A DNA stretch of 15,528 nt from an uncultured Collinsella sp. (lineage in GTDB: Bacteria; Actinomycetota; Coriobacteriia; Coriobacteriales; Coriobacteriaceae): contig CABUVB010000026.1 of the NCBI GenBank assembly GCA_902494815.1, forward strand, positions 1 through 15,528. The letters run 5' to 3'. Made by a program: the position numbers and the translations under genes. Under the pieces are notes generated by a model. The model did not search any database and had not been told where the DNA came from. It saw only the letters and a list, made by a program, of their open reading frames with translations. Numbering within the stretch: position 1 is the stretch's first letter; each line of letters starts with the position of its first letter. Positions 7,254 through 14,232 of this stretch are shown in pieces.

Positions 7254-7838
7254 CTACTCCTCGACGGAGTCGATGTCAGCCTCGGCGGCGTCCGCATCCT
7301 CGGCCAGCACGCCAGCCTCAGCTTGGGCAACCGCAACCTTGGCGGCAGCCTCGGCAGCCTGCGCCTCCTCGCGAGCGCGATCTTCGGCCAGCAGCTCCTG
7401 GTACAGGTCCTCGCCCGGCAGCTCCTCGCTGCGAGCGATCTTGCCCAGCACGCCGTTGACGAACGACGCGGACTGGTCGGTGCCATAGGCCTTGGCAAGC
7501 TCGACAGCCTCGTTGATCACGATGGCGTCCGAGACCTCCTCGTCGGTGAGGAAACGCATCTCGTAAACGGCGATACGCAGCAGGTTGCGGTCGGCGCCGG
7601 GCATGCGCATAAGATCCCAGTTCTTGGCAACAGAGCGCAGAGCACAGTCGATGCGGTCGATATGCTCGTAGGCACCGCGGCACAGCTCCAGCGCATAGGG
7701 GTCGAGGGGACCCTTCGAGATCAGGAAATCACCCTCGAGGACGCGCTCGAGCGGGCTGTCCGTGGCCTCGGCCTGGAACAGAAGCTGAAGCGCCTGACTG
7801 CGGGCAAGCGTGCGCCCGCGATAAACCTTAAGGCTCAA
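7254..7838 (-). CDS. nusB: Transcription antitermination factor NusB
   Basis: This is a 194-residue RNA-binding protein that, with NusE/S10, binds boxA RNA and supports rRNA antitermination. The NusB fold covers about residues 8-140: RTLARSQALQLLFQAE at the start, then NLLRIAVYEM (85-94), the VINEAVELAKAYG motif (107-119), and SFVNGVLGKIAR near the end. About 55 extra residues (140-194) form an Ala/Glu/Asp-rich acidic tail that most NusB proteins (130-150 residues) lack. The start codon is TTG at 7838, supported by AAGGAG 6 nt upstream in the last codons of the preceding gene; no ATG fits the conserved N-terminus. The gene lies 3 bp after the Asp23-like gene and 2 bp before xseB. Confidence 0.95.
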   Translation of the reverse strand: MSLKVYRGRTLARSQALQLLFQAEATDSPLERVLEGDFLISKGPLDPYALELCRGAYEHIDRIDCALRSVAKNWDLMRMPGADRNLLRIAVYEMRFLTDEEVSDAIVINEAVELAKAYGTDQSASFVNGVLGKIARSEELPGEDLYQELLAEDRAREEAQAAEAAAKVAVAQAEAGVLAEDADAAEADIDSVEE

Positions 7839-7841
7839 AGG

Positions 7842-8204
7842 TTACTCCTTGGGGAAAACGAGGCCGTCGATGCAAACGTCAACGCGCTCGACCTCAACGC
7901 CAACCTGGGCATCGATGGCGGCGACCACGGCGGCGCGAACGGCCTCGGCGAGTTTCTTGAACGGATAGCCAAAGAACACCACGACACGCACGGTGAGTGC
8001 GAGCTTGTCGCCGATGACCTCGGCCTCGACCGCCGGCTCGGAAGCCGGGGCCTTGGACGAGAGCATCATGGAGACAAGGTTGGTGGCAAGGTCCTTGACG
8101 CCAACGGAGGCGATGCCCTCGACATCCGACACGGCGCGCGAAACGATGGCGGTCAGAACATCGGGCGAAATGCCGATGCCGTCAATCTTGATTTCCTGGG
8201 GCAT
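7842..8204 (-). CDS. Asp23/Gls24 family envelope stress response protein
   Basis: This is a 120-residue protein of the Asp23/Gls24 (DUF322) family, the counterpart of Bacillus YqhY, which sits at the same place before nusB. Visible family features are the N-terminal IGISPDVLTAIVSRAVSDVEGI segment (10-31), a variable middle, then ALTVRVVVFFGYPFKKLAEAVR (about 69-90) and the C-terminal VEVERVDVCIDGL. There is no signal peptide or membrane segment, so it is cytoplasmic or peripheral. Members are linked to envelope stress or lipid homeostasis, but the biochemical role is not settled. The ATG at 8204 has AGGAGG 5 nt upstream. It lies 23 bp after efp and 3 bp before nusB. Confidence 0.92.
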   Translation of the reverse strand: MPQEIKIDGIGISPDVLTAIVSRAVSDVEGIASVGVKDLATNLVSMMLSSKAPASEPAVEAEVIGDKLALTVRVVVFFGYPFKKLAEAVRAAVVAAIDAQVGVEVERVDVCIDGLVFPKE

Positions 8205-8227
8205 GAGTCCTCCTAGAAGAGTTGGTG

Positions 8228-8791
8228 CTAGACGCGGGAGACGAACTTGCCGTCGCGGGTGTCAACCTTGATGACCTCGCCCTCGTTGAGGTACATGGGG
8301 ACCTGGATGACAGCGCCGGTGTCGATCGTGGCCGGCTTGGTGGAACCCTGGACGGTGTCGCCCTTAAAGCCCGGGTCGGTCTGGACGATGGTGGTCTCGA
8401 TGAACATCGGCGGGGTCACGCCCATGAGCTCATCGTCGGCAAAGAGCAGCTGGCAGATGTCGTTCTCGCGCAGCCACTTGGAGTTCTCGCCCACCATGTC
8501 CTCGGGAACGGGAACCTGCTCATAGGTCTCGTTGTCCATGAAGATGTAGTCGGCGCCATCGTTGTAGAGGTACTGGAACTCACGGGTGGTGAGCATGACG
8601 CTCTCGAACTTGGTGCCGGCGTTGCAGGTGTTCTCGACGACACGGCCGCTCTTGATGTCGCGGGTCTTGTAGCGCACAAACGCGCCGCCCTTGCCCGGCT
8701 TGACATGCTGGAACTCGACGATGGTGTAGACCTTGTCCTTGATGCGGAGACCGAGGCCGTTCTTGAAGTCGGCGGTAGAAATGGTAGGCAT
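8228..8791 (-). CDS. efp: Translation elongation factor P
   Basis: EF-P is a 187-residue, three-domain ribosomal factor that rescues stalling at polyproline stretches. The KOW-like N-domain carries the tip loop HVKPGKGGAF (29-38). K34 aligns with the lysine modified in E. coli EF-P, and K31 is also present. Domains II and III follow, with the conserved C-terminal TGAVIQVPMYLNEGEVIKVD region and the usual ending DGKFVSRV. No modification gene (epmA/epmB type) is nearby, so the modification route is unknown. An upstream in-frame start at 8824 is rejected: the ATG at 8791 has AAAGG 6 nt upstream and gives the canonical MPTISTADFK start. It is the first gene of the seven-gene operon running to recN. 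Confidence 0.97.
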   Translation of the reverse strand: MPTISTADFKNGLGLRIKDKVYTIVEFQHVKPGKGGAFVRYKTRDIKSGRVVENTCNAGTKFESVMLTTREFQYLYNDGADYIFMDNETYEQVPVPEDMVGENSKWLRENDICQLLFADDELMGVTPPMFIETTIVQTDPGFKGDTVQGSTKPATIDTGAVIQVPMYLNEGEVIKVDTRDGKFVSRV

Positions 8792-8848
8792 AGCGACCTT
8801 TCTTGTTATGGGCAGAACGCACAAGCGTCCAAATTACATACGACCGAA

Positions 8849-8854
8849 ATTATA
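8849..8854 (-). promoter_or_regulatory. Consensus -10 box for the efp operon
   Basis: On the minus strand this reads TATAAT, a perfect sigma-70-type -10 hexamer, in a short AT-rich patch between the upstream peptidase gene's terminator and efp. Transcription would begin near 8842, leaving a leader of about 50 nt before the efp ATG at 8791. No good -35 is visible at 16-18 bp spacing (GC-rich sequence around 8872-8878), so the promoter may be weak or activator-assisted. It is the best candidate start for the efp-to-recN transcript. Confidence 0.65.
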
Positions 8855-8885
8855 CACTTGCTGACGGCGCCTGCAGCGAGCGCAT

Positions 8886-8928
8886 AAAAAGAGAACGCGG
8901 GGCGTCCGAATCGATCCGGACGCCCCGC
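8886..8928 (-). terminator. Rho-independent terminator after the M24 peptidase gene
   Basis: A perfect 12-bp GC-rich stem pairs GCGGGGCGTCCG (8897-8908) with CGGACGCCCCGC (8917-8928) across an 8-nt loop. On the minus strand the hairpin is followed by GTTCTCTTTTT (T-run at 8886-8890). It begins 22 bp past the peptidase stop codon, and so separates that gene from the efp operon. Confidence 0.92.
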
Positions 8929-8950
8929 CCCAAAAATCTATCAAAATGGG

Positions 8951-10081
8951 CTAGCAATCGATGACGTGCAGGTCGTGCGGGGTCTTGGTGAAGGGCTCGT
9001 AGCCGTTCTCGGTGACCACGCCGTAGTCCTCCAGACGCACGCCGCCCACACCGGGCAGATACACGCCGGGCTCCATGGTGATAACCGAGCCGACCTCGAT
9101 GGTGTTCTTGCTACGGTTGAAGTTGGGCAGCTCATGGATGTCGATGCCCACGCCGTGACCCAGACCATGGTTGTAGTAATCGCCATAACCGGCATCGCCA
9201 ATGATCTTCTTGGAAAGCTTGAAAATGTCGTTGCCCTCGACGCCCGGATGGATGGCGGCGACGCACTCCTCGTGCGTACGGCGCACGAGTGCGTACAGGT
9301 CGAGCTGCTCCTGCGTGGGCTCGCCCATCACGACGGTGCGCGTCATGTCGGAACGATAATCGCAGTAGCCCGCGCCGTAATCCATGAGAACGAAATCGCC
9401 CTTCTCGATGACACGGTCGCTCGGGACGGCATGCGGGTTGGCGGTGTTGGGACCGCTCGCCACGATGGAGCCGAAGGCAAGGCTGTCGGCGCCGTTGGCG
9501 AACATAAAGTTCTCGAGCTCGTTGCGAACCTGCTTCTCGGTCATACCGGGCTTAATAAAGCCGAGCATATGCTGGAAAGCGGCATCGGTGATCGACTGCG
9601 CATGGCGCATAAGCTCGATCTCCTCGGCATCCTTGATGGCGCGCATCTTGCGGATGTCGTCGTGCATCAGCGGCAGCATACAGGCGACGGAACGGTCCTC
9701 CAGGCCGCGCTGAATACCCTGGTAGAAGTTAATCTGCATATCGTCCTCGACAGCGCAGACGCGGCACTTGTTGGCTGCGATCTTGCCGGCGACCCAACCG
9801 GGGATGGTGCCCTCGTCCATGTCGTAGACCCAGGGGCTGCCGGCGGGCGTGTTCTCCTCAAAGCTGTTGAGGTAGCGCGAGTCGGTATGGAACAGGCACA
9901 GGTCAGCCGTAATAAACGCCGCGTGCGGGAACTCGAAGGTGTAGTCGAAGACGCCCTTCACGCCCGTAAGCCAACGAAGGTTGGCCTCGTCGCGCACCAC
10001 GATGGCATCGTAGCCACGCTCGACCATCAGGGCACGGACACGCTCGATACGACCGGCAGGACCGGCAGCAAACTCAGACAT
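8951..10081 (-). CDS. M24 family Xaa-Pro peptidase
   Basis: This 376-residue cytoplasmic metallopeptidase of the pita-bread fold removes N-terminal residues preceding proline (aminopeptidase P) or cleaves Xaa-Pro dipeptides (prolidase). The N-terminal creatinase-like domain spans about 1-135 and the catalytic domain about 145-370. All five dinuclear-metal ligands are present: D234 (LMDYGAG), D245 (SDMTRTV), H309 (GLGHGVG), E337 (TMEPGVY) and E351 (RLEDYG). H217 in NPHAVPSD is the usual substrate-binding histidine. Length fits the short Gram-positive form (Bacillus YqhT, about 350 residues), which also lies just upstream of efp. The ATG at 10081 has AAAGGA 6 nt upstream. Aminopeptidase versus dipeptidase cannot be settled from sequence. 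Confidence 0.95.
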   Translation of the reverse strand: MSEFAAGPAGRIERVRALMVERGYDAIVVRDEANLRWLTGVKGVFDYTFEFPHAAFITADLCLFHTDSRYLNSFEENTPAGSPWVYDMDEGTIPGWVAGKIAANKCRVCAVEDDMQINFYQGIQRGLEDRSVACMLPLMHDDIRKMRAIKDAEEIELMRHAQSITDAAFQHMLGFIKPGMTEKQVRNELENFMFANGADSLAFGSIVASGPNTANPHAVPSDRVIEKGDFVLMDYGAGYCDYRSDMTRTVVMGEPTQEQLDLYALVRRTHEECVAAIHPGVEGNDIFKLSKKIIGDAGYGDYYNHGLGHGVGIDIHELPNFNRSKNTIEVGSVITMEPGVYLPGVGGVRLEDYGVVTENGYEPFTKTPHDLHVIDC

Positions 10082-10113
10082 GCAGATTCCTTTCTTGTTG
10101 TCTCTATATAGAC

Positions 10114-10176
10114 GGGACGGGACTCAATCGAACGACGGAATCGCATGCGATCCGCAACCGATTGAAAACCCGCCCC
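10114..10176. repeat. Compound inverted repeat in the peptidase gene leader
   Basis: A 63-nt sequence can fold into a long interrupted stem. GGGACGGG (10114-10121) faces CCCGCCCC (10169-10176) with one mismatch. TCAATCG (10124-10130) pairs perfectly with CGATTGA (10159-10165), and CGG (10136-10138) pairs with CCG (10152-10154). The core ATCGCATGCGAT (10140-10151) is a perfect 12-nt palindrome. There is no T-run on either side, so it is not a standard intrinsic terminator. It could be a weak terminator for the aroB-like transcript or a structured 5' leader of the peptidase mRNA. Confidence 0.65.
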
Positions 10177-10181
10177 TCAAC

Positions 10182-10207
10182 ATGATACGAAAGACAATGG
10201 ATGTCAA
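10182..10207 (-). promoter_or_regulatory. Possible promoter upstream of the peptidase gene
   Basis: The minus strand contains a perfect TTGACA (10202-10207) followed by TATCAT (10182-10187). The spacer is only 14 bp, which is short for sigma-70 promoters. If used, the peptidase mRNA would have a leader of about 95 nt that includes the compound inverted repeat at 10114-10176. A second TATATA sequence at 10105-10110 has no matching -35. Both are weak calls. Confidence 0.3.
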
Positions 10208-10213
10208 TAAATC

Positions 10214-11323
10214 TTAGAGAAGTTCTTTGCGAGAAGCCAAGTAGGCGTGAGCATGGCGCTCAAGAACCTCGTCCTCAACGCACGTTAGACGAATAGCGCC
10301 GAGTGCCGCGGGCAGCGGCAACATACTGCGGTTCGAGCGGACAAACTGCTGCCTGCGGAACTCCTCGATATATGCGGCAGGCTCCAGATCGAAGGCAAGT
10401 TCCTCGATGCCAAAGTCCTCCAGGCAGTCATCGACCTCAAAGACGTAATCGATATCAAAGTCGCAGGCATCATGTGCTAGGCGCGCCTCAAAGCGCATGC
10501 CCTCGGATAACAGCTGATAGGCAGGGACCTGCGAAGCGGCATCGCCCAAGCAGGCGCGCAGGGTACGCTCCCCCGTCTTGCCAAAATCGAGCGCATGGCG
10601 AGCGCTCGGGTTCGTGGCCATCAGTACGTCCTTACGGGCAGTCTGAGACCATTGAACGGCATTGACGAGCGCGACCTCCTCGCCCGCGAGAATCTCGGGG
10701 ACGGTCTCAGTAAACTGATTCCAGCGGGACTTACTGCTCGAAAGCATGGTGCCAACAAGCACCACAAAGCCGAGCTTGAGGTCCTCGGGGTCCGCCTCAC
10801 GAACAAGGTCGAGGTCACACACGACCAAGCCCGGTTCGGGACGGAACGCGATAGCGGGAAGCGCATTGGCCGACGAGGCGACGAGCGGCTTCATGGTCGT
10901 CGCGACCGTGAGCATGGCGTCGAAGGTCGTCGGCAACAGCGCGCACTCGGTTCGGCCGCACCACTGGTTGGCGCACCAGCTAACAACCGAACAGGTTGCG
11001 GCATCGCCAACGGCGACAACCAGATCGTCGCAGGTAACGCCGTTGGCAGACAGGGCGCCAAAGATAGCATCAGCATCGGCCAGCGTGGCACCAGCAGGCG
11101 AAACCTCAAGGACTAGCAGCGACACGGCAAAACCGGCGTCGACCAGCGCATGCTCGACGACTTCACCAAAACGCTCGGATGTGGCGGTGTTCCAAACGAC
11201 CATCGCGCGCTTAGGCTTGCCCACGGCCGAGGCAAACATACGCGACAGTTCATCGAACGCACCCAATCCGACACGGACATCGACGCTGCGGTTTTGGAAA
11301 TTGATCAGTTGACGGCGAATCAT
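10214..11323 (-). CDS. aroB: Divergent 3-dehydroquinate synthase-like protein (motifs lost)
   Basis: This 369-residue protein can be aligned along 3-dehydroquinate synthase (AroB, second shikimate-pathway enzyme, NAD- and zinc-dependent). Landmarks in order are VAVGDAAT (103-110) at the GGGVVGD site, LLPTTFDAMLTVATTMKP (129-146) at the VPTTLLAMVDSSVGGK site, VVCDLDLVREADPEDLKLG (167-185), and ALDFGKTGER (244-253) at the LNLGHTFGHA site. The functional residues have changed: the zinc-ligand Glu of GLAE aligns with V188, the HT histidine with K249, the next histidine with R253, and no His is found at the third ligand site near 270-275. The DSSVGGKTAVN catalytic lysine motif is also absent. It overlaps the aroK stop as ATGA (11320-11323), which fixes the start. 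It is probably catalytically inactive or repurposed; family membership is fairly sure, function is not. Confidence 0.8.
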   Translation of the reverse strand: MIRRQLINFQNRSVDVRVGLGAFDELSRMFASAVGKPKRAMVVWNTATSERFGEVVEHALVDAGFAVSLLVLEVSPAGATLADADAIFGALSANGVTCDDLVVAVGDAATCSVVSWCANQWCGRTECALLPTTFDAMLTVATTMKPLVASSANALPAIAFRPEPGLVVCDLDLVREADPEDLKLGFVVLVGTMLSSSKSRWNQFTETVPEILAGEEVALVNAVQWSQTARKDVLMATNPSARHALDFGKTGERTLRACLGDAASQVPAYQLLSEGMRFEARLAHDACDFDIDYVFEVDDCLEDFGIEELAFDLEPAAYIEEFRRQQFVRSNRSMLPLPAALGAIRLTCVEDEVLERHAHAYLASRKELL

Positions 11324-11853
11324 AGCAGCCCACGCTCCAAAAGCATCTCGGCACAAAGGTAGGAAACGTCCTCGAAGGACTTGTTGCGAATATCAAGGGT
11401 AAGGTCGGCGGCCTGGCGATACAGCGGACGGCGATGCTCAAACAGGCGCGCGGCATGCTCGGGAGAGCGAAAATCGGGGCGCGTGTCGGACCGACGAATC
11501 TGGCGAATCGAATCCTCGAAGTCGCCCTCGAGGTAAACGCACGTACCCATATCGTGCATCAGCTCAATATTCACCGGCGTCTCGACGATACCGCCCCCGC
11601 ACGAAACCAACAGGCTGCGCTCGCTTTGGAGCGAACGGAGCGCCGAGGTCTCGAGCTCACGAAAACGATCCTCGCCCTCGGTCTCAAAAATCTCGGTTAC
11701 CGACTTACCGCAACGGCGCACGACCAGTCGGTCGGTATCGATAAAACGCCGCTTGAACATAGTGCCGACGTTGCGCGCGAGCGTCGATTTGCCCGCGCCC
11801 AAAAAGCCGATAAAGAAGATATGGTCGCAGCCGTGTTTGGTGTGCTGGGACAT
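11320..11853 (-). CDS. aroK: Shikimate kinase
   Basis: This 177-residue P-loop kinase phosphorylates shikimate at the 3-OH using ATP. The key residues look intact: Walker A GFLGAGKST (16-24), the shikimate-binding DTD (39-41), the GEDRFRELE segment with R65, the CGGG motif (85-88), the lid arginine in DTRPDF (R125) and the distal RRPLYRQAA (R142). Length is typical of AroK. The start ATG at 11853 is 8 bp after the yqeG stop, with only a weak ribosome site, so coupling to yqeG translation is likely. Its stop overlaps the start of the aroB-like gene by 4 bp. The contrast between this intact kinase and its degenerate partner is notable. Confidence 0.95.
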   Translation of the reverse strand: MSQHTKHGCDHIFFIGFLGAGKSTLARNVGTMFKRRFIDTDRLVVRRCGKSVTEIFETEGEDRFRELETSALRSLQSERSLLVSCGGGIVETPVNIELMHDMGTCVYLEGDFEDSIRQIRRSDTRPDFRSPEHAARLFEHRRPLYRQAADLTLDIRNKSFEDVSYLCAEMLLERGLL

Positions 11854-11861
11854 AGCGAGAC

Positions 11862-12359
11862 CTATTCCTCGCAGTGAAGGTCGCGCAGGGCCCGGCGCTC
11901 AAAGATACGGAAGATCTGCGTATACCACAGGTCCTGCGTCGCCTGCGGCTTTACCAGGATGGTATCGACGCCGGCGAAATTGCCGCTCCAAACGTCCGTG
12001 TAGAGCTGATCACCGATCAGCACCGCCTCGTCGGCTGTGGCGCCGAGGCGCTTAAGACCCGCCTTGAGGGCAAACGGCGCCGGCTTCATGGCGTGGCTGA
12101 TGGCCTCGAGTCCCAGCTCGCGTGCAGAGCTCATGACCTGGTCGCGATGCCAGTTGTTGGACACCATGCACAGCTTAAAACCTTTGGCGCGGGCGGCGTC
12201 GAGCCAAGCAGAAACCGCGGCGGGAACCTGCTCGGTGTCGCGCGGCACCAAGGTGTTATCGCGATCGAGCAGAATGGCGCGTTTGCCGTCGGCCCACAGG
12301 GTATTAAGGTCGATGCGATCGACCGAGGCAACGTATCGTTTGGGGCTAAAAATCCTCAT
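11862..12359 (-). CDS. yqeG: YqeG family HAD IIIA-type phosphatase
   Basis: This is a 165-residue HAD-superfamily phosphatase of the YqeG/TIGR01668 type. HAD motif I is ILLDRDNTLVPRD, with D32 and D34 as the nucleophile and general acid. Motif II is MVSNN (S67), motif III is the lysine K92 in KPAPFALKAGLKRLG, and motif IV is IGDQLYTDVWSGN with D117 and D122. There is no cap domain, consistent with subclass III. The frame is open further upstream, but that stretch lies in mltG coding sequence; the ATG at 12359, 1 bp after the mltG stop, gives the family's normal N-terminus MRIFSPKRYVASV. In Bacillus yqeG lies near aroE and nusB-region genes. The physiological substrate is unknown to me. Confidence 0.93.
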   Translation of the reverse strand: MRIFSPKRYVASVDRIDLNTLWADGKRAILLDRDNTLVPRDTEQVPAAVSAWLDAARAKGFKLCMVSNNWHRDQVMSSARELGLEAISHAMKPAPFALKAGLKRLGATADEAVLIGDQLYTDVWSGNFAGVDTILVKPQATQDLWYTQIFRIFERRALRDLHCEE

Positions 12360-12360
12360 G

Positions 12361-13794
12361 CTAATTCCAAGACTGTTGATGCTCTTCGTAGGTTTGCGAG
12401 AAGTACTCCTCGTCCTGCGTAATGTAGAAATACAGGTCCTCGGAGTCGGTCGGCTCAAGCGTGGCCTTGAGTGCCTCGAGCGACGGAGAGCAGATGGGCG
12501 TGGGCGGCAGACCCTCGTGTTTATAGGTGTTATACGGACTATCGCTCTGCAGGTCGTCGGCGGTAACCTCGCCACCGGTGACATACATCATGGTCGCATC
12601 GCTGTTGAGATAGCGCAGACCATCGAGCTTGCCGGCAAGACGGTTGTAGAAGACCGAGGCCACGTGCGCGCGCTGGTCGGCGTTGAGGCCCTCGCGCTCA
12701 ACGATAGAGGCCAAGTTGACGATGTCGTAGTCGGACATCTCCACACCGTAGCGTTCCTTGATCTTGGCTTCGCAGCTCGCAAAGTCAAGCGACTTGTACT
12801 CGGTCTTAAACTGATCGAGCATAGCGCGAATCACGCCATCGGCCGTCGGCGAATCACCCAACGAATAGGTCTTGGGGAACAAGAAACCCTCGAGCGAGTC
12901 GTTGGCGGCGCCCTTAAGGAAGCTATAGTCGTCCACGTAGTTGGAGGCCTTGGCCTGGTTGAGGAAGTCTTCCTTAGAGATGCTGTCGTAGGCCTGGGCC
13001 ACACGGTCGGCGACTTGATCGACCGTCAGGCCCTCAGGGATAGTCAGCGTATTGGAGCCCGCGTTGGGGCCTTCCATGAGCTGCTGAACAACCTTGGTCG
13101 CATCCATGAGTGTGGTGAACGAATAATCACCAGGCTTGAGCGACATATCGGCGTTGAGCTTTTTCACCGCCGCATAGTAATCCTTGGGATTTTCTACGAT
13201 ATGGTTCTCGGAGAGAATCGAAGCGATGCTGTCACCCGAGGCACCATCGGGAATCGTGATAGTAACCTGCTGGCCTGCAACGACTTTCGCACCCTCACCG
13301 CCAAAGAAGCCCTTGACGGCTGGCACGACAAAGAAAACGATCGCGACAAGCGCAAGCACGGCAACAACGCCACCGATAATCATAGGCACCGGGGAGCTTT
13401 TCTTTTGAGCACCGCGACGAGCATGCGTGTTGTAGCTCGAGCGGGTCGCCGGAGCAACGCCATGCGAACCACGAGCGTGATGCGAATGCGATTGGGGGGC
13501 CTGCGTTCGCTGGGTAGGTGCCTGCTGCTTAAAGCGGGTGCCGCCTGCAGGCTGGGCCGTACGAGCAGTGGGCTGCTGGGCCGCGTGAGAAGCCGAATGC
13601 TGAACCGAACGAGCAGAAGGCTGCTGACCCGTCCGTTGAACAGGTTGGGCCGAACGAGAGAAGGACTGCGCCGGGCGCGCGGCAGGCTGAGCTGCGCGCT
13701 GCGTCGGCTGTGCCGGACGCTGGCCAGGCTGGGCAGGGCGCGACGCCGGCTGCTGTGTACGATTCGGCTGGCGCGGATCGGAAGCACTAGGCAT
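12361..13794 (-). CDS. mltG: Endolytic murein transglycosylase MltG
   Basis: This is a 477-residue inner-membrane lytic transglycosylase (YceG family) that cleaves nascent peptidoglycan glycan strands and so sets their length. Residues 1-130 form a cytoplasmic low-complexity region rich in Gln, Pro, Ala, Arg and Thr, with repeated PAQ/AQP units. A single membrane helix follows at about 137-158, then an extracytoplasmic LysM-like subdomain (about 170-245) and the catalytic domain. Family motifs are LEGFLFPKTY (301-310), LASIVEREG with catalytic E366, ASVFYNRL (379-386), NSDATMMYVTG (397-407) and GLPPTPICSP (428-437). The ATG at 13794 is chosen because GAGGAGG lies 6 nt upstream; it overlaps ruvX by 8 bp. 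Its place after alaS-ruvX matches Bacillus. The N-terminal tail is much longer than in E. coli MltG (340 residues in total). Confidence 0.96.
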   Translation of the reverse strand: MPSASDPRQPNRTQQPASRPAQPGQRPAQPTQRAAQPAARPAQSFSRSAQPVQRTGQQPSARSVQHSASHAAQQPTARTAQPAGGTRFKQQAPTQRTQAPQSHSHHARGSHGVAPATRSSYNTHARRGAQKKSSPVPMIIGGVVAVLALVAIVFFVVPAVKGFFGGEGAKVVAGQQVTITIPDGASGDSIASILSENHIVENPKDYYAAVKKLNADMSLKPGDYSFTTLMDATKVVQQLMEGPNAGSNTLTIPEGLTVDQVADRVAQAYDSISKEDFLNQAKASNYVDDYSFLKGAANDSLEGFLFPKTYSLGDSPTADGVIRAMLDQFKTEYKSLDFASCEAKIKERYGVEMSDYDIVNLASIVEREGLNADQRAHVASVFYNRLAGKLDGLRYLNSDATMMYVTGGEVTADDLQSDSPYNTYKHEGLPPTPICSPSLEALKATLEPTDSEDLYFYITQDEEYFSQTYEEHQQSWN

Positions 13795-14215
13795 GCGAAA
13801 CCTCCTCGTTTTTACGATCGAGCCACGTCTGCAAAAACAGGCTGGCGGCAATCATGTCGATCTTGCCCCTCATCTGCTTTTCGTTGAGTCCCTGCTCGCG
13901 CAGGATACGCTTGGCCTCTTGCGAGGACAGACGCTCGTCCTCAAACTCCAACGGAAGATCGAGCTCGTCGGCAATCTTTTGCGCCACAGCGGCAACGCGC
14001 TCGGCCTGAGGGCCGGGCTCACCGGCCATGGTCAGGGGACGTCCGCTTACCAGGATGTCGGGCTCATAGTCCTCAACCAGGTAGCGGAACGTCTTGGCCA
14101 TACCGGTGACCTCGGCAGCCGGAAGCACCTTGACAGGCATCGCCATCTTGCCATCACGGCTCGAGACGGCGATGCCAATCCTGGTCTCCCCTATGTCCAG
14201 CGCGAGCGCAACCAC
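13787..14215 (-). CDS. ruvX: Holliday junction resolvase-like RuvX (YqgF)
   Basis: This 142-residue RNase H-fold protein belongs to the YqgF/RuvX family, proposed as a Holliday-junction resolvase and shown in E. coli to process the 5' end of pre-16S rRNA. The acidic active-site residues are present: D7 in ALDIGETRIGIAV, E94 in FEDERLSS, and D120 in KIDMIAASLFLQTWL. The conserved LVSGRPLTMAGEPG loop (55-68) is clear. The start is GTG at 14215, 17 bp after the alaS stop, with AAGAAG about 6 nt upstream; no ATG precedes the conserved N-terminus. Its end overlaps mltG by 8 bp. The alaS-ruvX pairing is widely conserved in Gram-positive bacteria. Confidence 0.95.
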   Translation of the reverse strand: MVALALDIGETRIGIAVSSRDGKMAMPVKVLPAAEVTGMAKTFRYLVEDYEPDILVSGRPLTMAGEPGPQAERVAAVAQKIADELDLPLEFEDERLSSQEAKRILREQGLNEKQMRGKIDMIAASLFLQTWLDRKNEEVSHA

Positions 14216-14232
14216 AGCGACTTCTTAGATTC

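Noticed and set aside
8966..10111. A 381-residue open frame on the plus strand, opposite the M24 peptidase
   Set aside because: Antisense shadow. The peptidase has all five metal ligands on the minus strand, and the plus-strand translation has no recognisable domain.
12037..13887. A 616-residue open frame on the plus strand, opposite mltG
   Set aside because: It is a shadow of mltG and its neighbours. Its C-terminal Arg/Leu repeats are simply the antisense of the MltG low-complexity tail.
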